Source: Cylicocyclus nassatus
Lineage: Eukaryota; Nematoda; Chromadorea; Rhabditida; Strongylidae
NCBI GenBank assembly: GCA_958299035.1
Contig: CATQJL010000326.1
Coordinates: 3,424,232 to 3,488,231, forward strand
Reading direction: 5' to 3'
DNA: 64,000 nt
Below are positions 51,401 through 60,963 of this stretch, one piece after another (positions within the stretch are counted from its first letter, which is position 1; every line of letters begins with the position of its first letter). Position numbers and translations under genes: made by a program. Below the pieces are notes generated by a model. That model worked only from the letters and a program-made list of their open reading frames with translations. It was not told where the DNA came from and searched no databases.

Positions 51401-52239
51401 TGTAGATTACTTTTTATACGCCATTGCTCAGATTTATTGCAATGATTGCTGAATTTTAGGAAATGGTCACGTAGATCGAATACCTTAATGAAGCTTTTAG
51501 CAATCTTATTTTCTTATCTGTGGCCAAGTAGTAAAGCACATAGTACAGCCAGATGACGACACCGGCTGGAATCATCATTTTGGATCAAGCTACATTCACA
51601 ATGTAACCCAAATGTATGCGTTGTCACTATCAAAGTCTCTATCAAGTTACTTCACTAGCAAGTTTGAACAAGACGATATTCAAAACTATCGCTAGTCATT
51701 TTGCATTCTCTTCTTTCATTGTTTGTCTTACTGACTCTGCAAAATACTACTCTCTGTGAGTAATTCAAGATACGCTCATGGCTGAAATTATCGTTTACGT
51801 GCCCAAGTGGACAGAAGAAAAAGCAGACAATGTTAGACGAGAGCAATTTTTCCAAAACTTTGCCGGTTATCTTTGCAGAAGCTTTACCGGTTATCTATCG
51901 GCTTCGCCGGTTGCACATCGGGTACCGGCACGAGGATGCCAGTCAGGCCTTCGCAAAATGAATGCCTTTGACACATCAGAATTCTACATCAGATTTAAAA
52001 TGACATCAAAACAATAGAAGAATTATCAAAATGTTGCTAGGACTTTCTGACAGCTGCAATCAGGGCCAGGTAGCGCATTAGCTGTGAAGTTTTTGATGCC
52101 ATCTCTTCGTACTTCTTGGACATTCACTTTCGCAACGCATTCGAGGAAATGTTGGACAAATCGTTCGTACTCTTTCCAGCGTAGGTGACAATACCGTGCC
52201 AAAAATTGGATATTGAGGTAAACATATTCTGATGGATAA

Positions 52240-54430
52240 GACCTTATGCCAGGTTACCCAAGGAACCTTCCAGAGTGCCTCACGCTCTTCACCTACAACG
52301 CCTGAACCCCATAAACACCGACCTTAACGCTCTCGTGGACAAGCAGAACACTTAAGTTATCACGTCATGCTGCAGGAATTGAAGACTGGGAAGAGGGACG
52401 TGCGACATTTGAGTGATGAGACCTTATCATTCGTGGTAAGAAGGTTCCATCGCGAAACGTTGGAGCGTCGGCTTTGTCGTCCACCATCTATCGTCCATTT
52501 TCGATTCGCATGAGATGCCGTCACCTTAATTGCCTACCCTAATTCTCCCTCTTCAACTTCAGAAGACCATCAGTAATATCAACTGCTACACCTCAACATC
52601 AACCGCTGATAAAACGGAACTAGATGCTTTCTATGAAGACGTGGAGAAGATCGTCCGTGAAGAAGAGTCCGCTTGTTATGACCGACTTCAACGCAAAAAT
52701 CTGCCACCAGAAGAGGAATACAGGATTGGGAAGTTCTTATGGGCTCCGTGACGAGAACGGCAACCGCCTCGTTGGGCTTTTCTACGCCTCACAACTTTTC
52801 AACGGAAATTCCATTTTCATGAAGAAAGAACAAAGAACCCAACGGAACGAATCAGGTGGAAGCAACCACCAACCAATGGTAAGGATTGCTCGATGTCTCG
52901 GTAGTTCCCTTGATCGGCAACGGCTCCGATCACGCCACTTTCGAGCGATGTACGATTTAGTGGAAAGTTGGGAAAGATGTCTGACACAGTGTTCCATGAA
53001 GGAACATCGTTCGTTTATGACGGTCACAGGCTGGAGGTGTTCATATGTTGTGATCAGCCTATCGAAAAGGACCCAGTGTACAACTACAACCTACTTATGA
53101 CTTGACTGCTAGCTTGCGAAAGTGCCGCCCAATGACTGAAAAATTGCAGCGCATTTAGAAGGCCACCAAGGAATTGCTCAAAAAGAAGAAGATCTTTGAG
53201 GCATACGATGTCGAGCAACTGATGGTCAACGCCCGTTGCAAAACAGCCTAGCAGGGGATTGAAATTACAGGCGCAGCTGAAGAAAGACGAAGTCTCAAGA
53301 AGTGCTGAAGGGACTGTTGAACCAAGACGGGACCTCAACTTCTTCCCGGCATAAAACAGAATCTTCTGAACGAAGAAATCAACAAATCTCATCCGCTCAC
53401 CAAAATCAGTGCCGATGCCCATCGTTTCCACTGGAGTGATACCGCTGCGGATTTCACCTACTGAAGACGCACCGCGATCAGACCTTTAGGACGTTCACGG
53501 TTCCAGGACCAGACCATTATTCCGTTGAACTTCCGCGCGGAGCTAGAAAATCGGATGAACCAACCTCAGAAAAAGTTGGATCAAGCAAAGGACTCAGCAG
53601 CATGTGCAACATCCACACGGTTTCGAGGGTCATACAAGACTGCCGGAGGTATTGACAGCCTCAAGTTCTATGCGTAGGGAGTCCGACCGACTCAAATCAC
53701 TGAAGCTGTTCACAGCGGCCTGCAGTGGGTAACAAGTCATTGGACTGACACGAGGAGGCACGAGTTCAAGGAAGATTTCACCCGACCCTCCGTTTTGCGT
53801 TTTCCTCCATCGTTCTTAGTTCGAGCAGTATCACTGATGCAGAGACGATGCTGAAGGAAGACGAGATGGGGGAAAAACATCGGATTGCGAATAAGGCGGA
53901 AGAAGACGCTGTTTATGAAGAAGTGAAAATGAGATTGGCAGGCACCCCATCTTGAAGACGTCTTCTCACGTCTACCTTGGGAATGATGAACATGGAAAAC
54001 GACTTAAGGGAAGAACTTGACAGAGGACGATGGACAGCCTGGGCCGCTTTTGGGCCTCCGAAGGAAGCCACCGACAAGCCGAAAGACCCGAATCAAGTTT
54101 ACTTCTACGGATTGATCGTTCTAATGAAGGTCCGTTAAGCAGGTGAGACTTGAGCTGACACTGCAGCCACGTCGAAAGCACTAGGGACCAGCGAACGCAC
54201 TCGATACAACAACATTCTGTACTTCGCAGTACCGGTTCAAGTAGCACATCCCTTTGTGATTAAGCGAAATACGTCGTGAAAGCGAAACATCCATGGGCCG
54301 GTAACATTATGGGAAGGAAAACATATCGACTTTCGCGAAGCAAAACCTCGAGGGAAAACACCAAGAAATCAGCTGGATACGCTTCTTGTGCCGGCGACAG
54401 CAGGAAGATCGTGCTTGTTTAAAGCGAGAG
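52240..54430 (+). mobile_element. Decayed RTE-clade LINE (endonuclease plus reverse transcriptase remnants)
   Basis: Translated pieces fall in the order of an RTE polyprotein but in shifting frames with stops. From about 52330: endonuclease text (YHVMLQELKTGKRDVRHLSD, PSIVHFRFA). Then AFYEDVEKIVREEES (52620) and TDFNAKI (52680), and a GNGSDH piece near 52915, the endonuclease His motif. From 53820, SSSITDAETMLKEDEM. From 53970, TLGMMNMENDLREELDRG and WTAWAAFGPPKEATDKPKD. From 54280, VVKAKHPWAGNIMG. This matches RTE elements abundant in strongylid nematodes. The central reverse transcriptase core is hard to see and may be deleted. Confidence 0.8.
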
Positions 54431-54471
54431 GGCTCCTACGCCGCTTGAAGGCTGACCATTCAACTATCTAA

Positions 54472-54930
54472 CAAGGAAGGTCCGTTTGGTAGAAGTGGCC
54501 TTTTCATAAGAAATTGACACGACTATAAAGAGCATCGAACGCTGATTCCAAATCTGTTTTGTTATCTGCCGAGCACCTCTGAAAGTCGAGTTATGAGCGT
54601 TGTTGAATTGATAACCTGAATGCATAATTGAAACAAAATCCGTCAGAATTGCTCAAATGGTCCAATGTTGATTACCAAAGCACTCCATTTGAACAATACC
54701 TTCTGTCCAACACGCTCATACTTACTGCTCTAACTGAGCGCTAAAAAGGCCGTAAATTTCGATTTTACCTGGATTATGCATTCATATTTCGCATCAGGAA
54801 AATATTCATAACTTGTTGTGCAGAGGAACTCGGCAGATAAAGAAATCAGATTTGGAATCACAGTTGGATATTTTTAAGCGGTATAAGACTTTATTGAAAA
54901 GGCCGCTTCGACTAATCGGACTTTCCTTTG
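54472..54930. mobile_element. Foldback element of about 460 bp
   Basis: AAGGAAGGTCCGTTTGGTAG and AAGTGGCCTTTTCATAAG on the left pair with CTTTATTGAAAAGGCCGCTT and CGGACTTTCCTTTG on the right. Inner arms TGATTCCAAATCTG...GTTATCTGCCGAG (from 54544) pair with CTCGGCAGATAAAG...CAGATTTGGAATCA. GAATGCATAAT also pairs near the centre. It abuts the RTE remnant. Confidence 0.7.
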
Positions 54931-55061
54931 AAAGGTTATCGGCTTTGAATATCATAGATAGTAGGAAACGGTGATAAAGATTCAACAGATAGGGATATTA
55001 TGACAATTCATCGACATAATCTAGGAATCTGATTAGGTTGATCTCAAACAATACTATACAA

Positions 55062-55120
55062 TACCGCTCATGATTCGTCAAAAAAGTCGGAGTGCGCTGC
55101 GTTGCGCCGGAGTGCAGAAA
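55062..55120. repeat. GGAGTGCG repeat, forward copy
   Basis: ACCGCTCATGATTCGTCAAA then AAGTCGGAGTGCGCTGCGTT and GCGCCGGAGTGCAG. An inverted copy lies at 58028-58093, about 3 kb away, so the pair brackets the Helitron-like and foldback segments. Confidence 0.6.
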
Positions 55121-55213
55121 AAATTTTAGGGATGACTCTCAATATTTTTACGGGTCCCCAACCCTAAAATCTGGAAAAAGGGGGCGTGGCTGACGTCACG
55201 CCCCTGACAAAAA

Positions 55214-55604
55214 TTCTTATATATAAAGCTGAATGTTTGTTTGTCTGTTTGTATGTCTGTCTGTCTGTGTGTACGTAAGTTCCGAATAGAAAATTTCATT
55301 CCTGAACCGATCTGGACCAAACTTTGCACACATACACGTCGGGGCCGGGCGGGTGTCATAGGCCACTTTTCGCCATCGATCAATATCGATTTCATCGATT
55401 TTTATCGATTTTTTTTGCAGAGTTCACCTACGGGGCTAGGATTTGGCACAGGGGGTAATCGAGCGTGCTGATTACTAAAACAGCGGGAATAGGGAATTTC
55501 ATGTAGAAGTCGGCACAGGAAAAGGTTGTACAGGGATAGGGTTGGGAGCTTTATCACAATGTTTTGATAAGGCCGGGCGGAGCCGGGTAAGCCAGCTAGT
55601 TTCT
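55214..55604 (+). mobile_element. Helitron-like non-autonomous segment (tentative)
   Basis: Starts near TTATATATAAAGCTGAATGT followed by TTTGTCTGTTTGTATGTCTG, then CTGAACCGATCTGGACCAAA and CTTTGCACACATACACG. It ends GGCCGGGCGGAGCCGGGTAA...CAGCTAG followed by T. This text and the CTAG|T end resemble non-autonomous Helitrons of animals. A clear 3' hairpin and an A|TC 5' boundary are not convincing, so the class is an inference. Confidence 0.45.
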
Positions 55605-55772
55605 TATAAAGCTAATCTGAATTTTAAAAAAATGTTGAAAATTATTTTGATTGTTTACAAAAATAAACGAATCACTTGCAAATTTTTATAACCCACGTGA
55701 ACAAATTTCAAAAATTTCGCGACCCATTCTCAGCGCCCCCCCCCCCCCCGCCCTCTCTCCCTCTGTCCGCCA
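55600..55772. mobile_element. Reverse partial copy of the 33618 element
   Basis: Reads AATAAACGAATCACTTGCAA, TATAACCCACGTGA, TTCGCGACCCATTCTC, a C run, then CTCTGTCCGCCAC, the complement of the left half of 33618-33964. It is cut at the edge of the large foldback at 55773. Confidence 0.55.
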
Positions 55773-57337
55773 CGTAGGAGTATCGTAATGAGTCACTCTG
55801 ATTGACTTTGTTCTAAAATCAACTCCCAAGGTACAATACCGCTCACAGCATATGCAAAATTTCCTTCAACCTCGCGGAATTCCGGGAACTCCGCAAAAGT
55901 CCGTGATATTCCAGGTATTTCGCGACAATCCAAGATCCGCGGAATCACGGGATCACGCAGAATACGCAGCGATTTCCTTCGTAATGAATACAATCTGAAT
56001 CCAGAAGCAGCATAGTGTTCAACTCTTCAAGGCAAATCTTTCGATATACAGCATGTCCTCGATAGTTCCTTTCAGCATTCTTGAGTCTTTATGCGGACAT
56101 CTCTTCGCAAAGGTGTAAGGCAGCGCGCATTGCTTCTAGTAGATTCCAGCAAAGACCTTTTAATAGTACTTCCTCTGTAGATTATGGAGCGCCAAATGGT
56201 AGTTACAGGCGTCTCTCGAAAGGAGATACAAGGACTAATGAGTTTTGGAAAAATCAGTCGTTCCGAATTTTACTCACCATAACCCCAAAATATGAAGCTA
56301 TCTTGCTAAGCAGATGCGATTTTCGCAATCAGCAGGTTAACTTCTATGAGCGAGTTTTCCGGGATGTTCGGGTTATTTCATTTTTTCTGTCTTACTACCC
56401 TCTAAGCTCGCCCATGGATTTTGGTCAAAATGGATGATCTTGGATTGTAAGGAAACTTAACTTATGGAGGTTTTCGGACAGCTCTTTACGAAAATCATGG
56501 TGTTTGAGGAATACAGGGTCTTTTTGCATAGATACGGTGAGGTAACTATAATTGTCACGAAAGTTGTAACTTCGTCTTCACTTCTCGTGTATGTATCAGA
56601 AAACTTGCGTGCTTGCTTTTATAAATTTAAGCTATATGAACTATGCCATCGATTGGTGCATGTCTTAGGCTCCATTCTATAAAGAGACCACTCACGGGGG
56701 GATTTCAACGAAGCGTGCGATCTTTACCTTCTGGGCAAAATCCATGAAGACGTGTTTTCGTAGGGTAATATCCCGGCCATTTCTATATACTGGAGCCTAA
56801 GACATACACCAATCGATGGCAGTTCATATAGCTTAAATTTATAAAAGCAAGCACGCAAGTTTTCTGATACATACACGAGAAGTGAAGACGAAGTTACGAA
56901 CTTTCGTGACAATTATGGTTACCTCACCGTATCTATGCAAAAAGACCCTGTATTTCTCAAACACCATGATTTTCGTCAACAGCGTGTCCGAAAACCTCTA
57001 TAAGTTAAGTTTCCTTACAATCCAAGATCATCCATTTCCAGGAACTATCGAGGACATGCTGTATATCGAAAGATTTGCCTTGAAGAGTTGAACACAATGC
57101 TGCTTCCGGATTCAGAATGTATTCATTACGAAGGAAAGGCGCTGCGTATTCTGCGTGATTTCGTGATTCCGCGGATCCTGAATGTCGCGAAATCCCCGGA
57201 AAATCGCTGACTTTCGCGGAGTTCCCGGAATTCCGCGAGGTTGAAGGAAATTTTGCATATTCTGTGAGCGGTATTGCACCTTGAGAGCTGATTTTAGAAC
57301 AAATTCGATCAGAATGACTCATTACCATACTCCTACG
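55773..57337. mobile_element. 1.56-kb foldback element with arms in two blocks
   Basis: Outer arms: 55773-56075 pairs with 57044-57337, from GTAGGAGTAT...GTAATGAGTCA inward through CGGAATTCCGGGAACTCCGC and CTCGATAGTTCCT. Inner arms: 56428-56690 pairs with 56789-57041 (GATCTTGGATTGTAAGGAAA against TTTCCTTACAATCCAAGATC). A spacer of about 100 bases lies at 56691-56788. The left side has about 340 extra bases (56080-56427) with no partner. Several frames cross it but none shows a known domain. Confidence 0.8.
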
Positions 57338-59393
57338 GTATATCTGCTATGTGTCATCAGCGAGAAATCAGTGGCAATATTGTTATCAGCACACTGAACA
57401 ATCCAACCAAACAAAAATCTGCGAAATTGAGCGAAAACTTAGTACCGTGTCAAGGTTTTATTCCCCTTCGCCTGCTAAATTGAACTTCTAAATGACTTTA
57501 GAGCCCCAAAGCATGAAACTTCTGATGATATTGATACTATCGAAGTTAGAAGTGTTAAAAAAACAAAGTAATATGAGTATTATAATCTTTACTGTAATCT
57601 TCATTCAGGTTATTACGTTAGGTCAGTTGCCATCAGCTGATACTCCTCTACAGTGCTTCCAGATAAGGGGAGACCGCTGGAGGACGCCTAAAACCCAGAG
57701 GGGAACACCCTTCATAAATCCTTCTACAAAACCGCTCCGCAGCTAGAAACTGCAGATTTGGAACCAGCGTTTCAAGCGCTTTAAGATGATATATGTCTCA
57801 TCTGGATTGGTGCTTTCGACTAAGTATCCTCTCCTTGTCAGATGCAGAGCTCGTAACAACCTAATATACACTAGATGATTACGTCTCGCCGAGCTGAAAC
57901 GAACGGTGTCCTCGAATTCAGAATTCGACCATTCTGAAGCAAGATACGATAAGCAAGATGTATGGCGATGCGACGCGAATTCCGACAGACGCGAAATCCG
58001 ACAGACGCCTAGTGGAGTGCGGGGCACTCTGCTGCACTCCGGCGCACTGCATCGCACTCCGGCGATTTTTTTACGAATTATGAGCGGCATTTTTACCTGG
58101 AATTGCACCTGACTTTGCACCTCTAACAATAAGATGTCAAAATTGATTCTGGTGACAAGCGGTATGCACTTACGGCCCGCAAAAAATTTCCACAAATATA
58201 GCTTCTTTTGCCATGCATAACTTTGCCTACTACAAAGTGCAGTCCGCAACATAAGGATTTTAGGCAGATTTGAAGTCACCAGGCCAAGTACATAGATTGA
58301 AATCGGAGAGCACGATGTTTGTCAATTTAGCACTGAAGCGATTTCCTCAATGCCTACATCTTTCCAAAGGAACATTTTGGAAGCTCGAGTTTGCTTCTTG
58401 GAGTATGATCATCGATATGAAGTCGAGATCAAATTTATTAGTGGTTTTAGCGTAGCACTACTTCAAACTGGGGCCAATTTTTTTTGGCGCACCCGAGATG
58501 ATTCAGGAATTCCCACAGCCTTATCCACTCTCATTACTTTTAAACTGCTAGTTCTTTTATGGATCGCATTGAAGTTGGTGCTAACACCTCTTTTCTTCTG
58601 ATTGTTTTACACAGTGCTCTCAACAAAAGCTCTAAGAAGGTTCGCTTCGCCCACGTATCATACTGTTGGACTTATCGTTAGCCGAAGCCAAACCCTAATT
58701 CCGCTTCATAATTACTCTTACAATATTTGGGCCAATCACGCCGCTTACTGATTATACTTTTTTATCAAGAAGCCATGCTTGAAAATCTCTTTCTCTAGGC
58801 GTATGTACATTGTCACAATGAAGAAAGATAGCAGGTACTCCAAAACTTCCTCTTATCATTTGTTCATTCTGTCTAGAAGAATGGCGACGATTAATTTTGA
58901 TGTGGGTTGATGAAATTTGATGGCGAGTGATGAAAATTTAGAATACGCAGGAAGTAAGTCTTTGGGGAAATTGCTATCTTTTACTTGCTACGTTGCCAGA
59001 TCTCGGACAATGAAAGAGGTTTACACTACTTGAGTTACTATAGTTTCTTCTCTCCAACGCTTTTCTCAAAAACCCTCCTTATTTCGTACATTGTATCGGA
59101 ATCCTTATTATTGCTCCATGTTTTTCTAATATTGTAGGAAGGATTGAAGATCGTGGAGTCTTTCTGCAACACTTTGTAGACTAGACGAATGAAGCACTGA
59201 AACTATGAAAGAAAGAGAGTGGGAAAGTCCTATGATAAGACGAAGTGGGTCCTTGGAGGTGAATATCCGAACAAATGGAAGAACCTTCATTTAAGCTTAC
59301 GAATCCTTCAAAAGCCAGCGATGTTCAAGTTCATCTTAAAACCAGGCTTTCCTACAACCTTTTTTTTTCATAAAGATCCGCTGTTACGAGTCA
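57338..59393. other. No gene recognised
   Basis: Holds the inverted GGAGTGCG repeat (58028-58093). The frame at 58350-58601 ends in a hydrophobic stretch but has no recognisable family. It could be older LINE sequence. Confidence 0.35.
58028..58093. repeat. GGAGTGCG repeat, inverted copy
   Basis: GCTGCACTCCGGCGCACTGC, ATCGCACTCCGGCGA, then TTACGAATTATGAGCGGCAT, the reverse complement of the block at 55062-55120 with a few differences. Confidence 0.6.
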
Positions 59394-59712
59394 GGTAAGT
59401 CCCTTTGGGACGATATAGTATCTTCGTCTAATGCTAGAGGTGCACTTAGAAAACTTGTGTTACCAAAGGCTTGGCGAAACGTTAGAAGATTCACGTGCCG
59501 AGTGGCACATGATGTAGAAATACTTTTCAGGAAAAGAATATTCGTGGCTAAACTCACAGTGTGTAATAAGTTCAGAAAAGTTTTGAGAGGCTACCTGAAA
59601 ACACACTAATACTTTTTTCGTTTCAGTTGTTGTTTTATTCGTTGTTGTTTGCTTGTTTCTTTTTCATGAGGGCGTACAAATAAATAAATAAATAAATAAA
59701 TAACAAATAAAT
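59394..59712 (+). mobile_element. Second CR1-like LINE 3' end with (AATA)n tail
   Basis: The frame 59394-59609 reads SSNARGALRKLVLPK, FTCRVAHDVEILFRKR and KVLRGYLKTH before a stop. It aligns with the end of the frame at 48224-48784 (TRGGSRKLIIPR, CRIVQDIDRLLRRH, AVLRKYLQ). A short 3' UTR and an AATAAATA repeat (about 59679-59715) follow. A different tail unit suggests a distinct subfamily. Confidence 0.75.
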
Positions 59713-60072
59713 AATAGAATGCGGTTCCGAATCTGGCTTTCCTATCTGTGAAGCTATATCAAACAAGAGGATATGATATAATGAAGCAAAAATCTGATTG
59801 CACAAGTAAGACAAAAATTTTGAGCTTCTCCTAGCTTATATAAGAATCGGTTAGTGTATATTCGGATCAAGAATATCTACTAAATAGAGTGCTTTGACAA
59901 TTATCACTGCGCTGAGAAAAATATGAGAACCATTTATGTCATAGTCGCGCATTCAATTTTTTTGCTTCAAAAATCGCTTATAGCTCCTTGTCTAGAAATA
60001 TTTCACAGATAAGAAAGGCGTATTTTGAATCAGTGTCTCATGCTCTCCAAGAGATTAACAAATCCTTAGCAA

Positions 60073-60302
60073 AGCTCGGCACGAGCTGGCTTTCCGAAAA
60101 TGCATGAAACAAAGTATCTCTTGGATTTCGCAAAATTTTACGAAGTCCCCTTTGACCCTGAACCGTAAACGTACAAAACTCTCAGACCAAACGTCGACTA
60201 AAAAACGTCCTAAGTTGTGTTTTTGGCCATAAAAACGATGTCCTTTGCTTTTTTGTCCCAAAATGATATCCAGCTTGCTTGTAAGCCATCTGTGCTGAGC
60301 CC
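60073..60302 (-). repeat. CTCGGCAC repeat family, copy 4, most complete
   Basis: GCTCGGCACGAGCTGGC at the left and GCCATCTGTGCTGAGCCC at the right give short terminal inverted repeats. Inside are AAAATTTTACGAAGTCCCCT, CAAACGTCGACTAAAAA and TTTTTTGTCCCAAAATGATA. About 230 bases, likely the full-length form of a MITE. Confidence 0.7.
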
Positions 60303-60473
60303 TGATCCTCAGAGGCCACTTTGACTGACCATCTCTTCTTGAAAGGAGCTATGGCATCGGCGTAAATCTACACCGAATTTTTTGCTACGACTTGCAGTGC
60401 CTTGCAGATGTAAACTTGATGGAGAAAAACCTGTGCACTTGGCGAGTATTATTTGCAGGCGCCATTTTTCCTC

Positions 60474-60960
60474 TTGCAGGCGTTCGGTCCTGCACCGGCA
60501 CGACATCGACACGTACCCGAGGGCTCAGTGAATCGATCGTGAGCAGCGACGGTAACGACGTCGTCTACTGTCCGGCAGCGAACGCGCGCGCGGCAGGGGC
60601 GGAGGTTCGGCGAGTGATTTTGCCCCTCGCAACCGCCGCCGTCGCCGGCTCTTCTGCTGCGGCTTCACGGCCTACCCGCTGCGGCCTCCTCGCCCCTCGC
60701 TCTCTCGGTGCGTGCGTCTCGCCCCGACCCCCGTCTCACCCCCCGCTTTACCAGCTCCGCGTCTCTGGTGCATCGATCCGTGTGCCGCATACTCGGTGTG
60801 GCCTCACGCGAGAGCGAGCGTGCGCGCGCCCACGGCTTTCACACCTATTCTTCCCACCCCTGCTGCCTCTCTAGGCCATTAACACCTAACCACCACTTCA
60901 TAATCATCATCCCTCAGGATCCACCAAAATCCCACCACACACTGGCGGCCACGATTTCAT
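60474..60960 (+). promoter_or_regulatory. GC-rich, CpG-dense block just upstream of the RGS first exon
   Basis: About 490 bases of unusually high GC with many CG dinucleotides and pyrimidine-rich CCCC tracts, ending a few bases before the proposed RGS start codon. It is open on the plus strand at 60392-60874, but the predicted peptide is low-complexity Arg/Ala/Ser/Pro with no domain. It is best read as promoter or 5' leader. The composition contrasts sharply with the AT-rich surroundings. Confidence 0.45.
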
Positions 60961-60963
60961 AGT

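Noticed and set aside
51778..52017. 79-aa frame after the CBM48 gene
   Set aside because: It contains a local GCCGGTTATC repeat, lacks a domain, and no splice link to the CBM48 gene is visible.
56081..57328. Several frames across the large foldback
   Set aside because: They mirror one another across the arms and contain no known domain.
60392..60874. 160-aa Arg/Ala/Ser/Pro-rich frame
   Set aside because: Explained by GC-rich composition; no domain.
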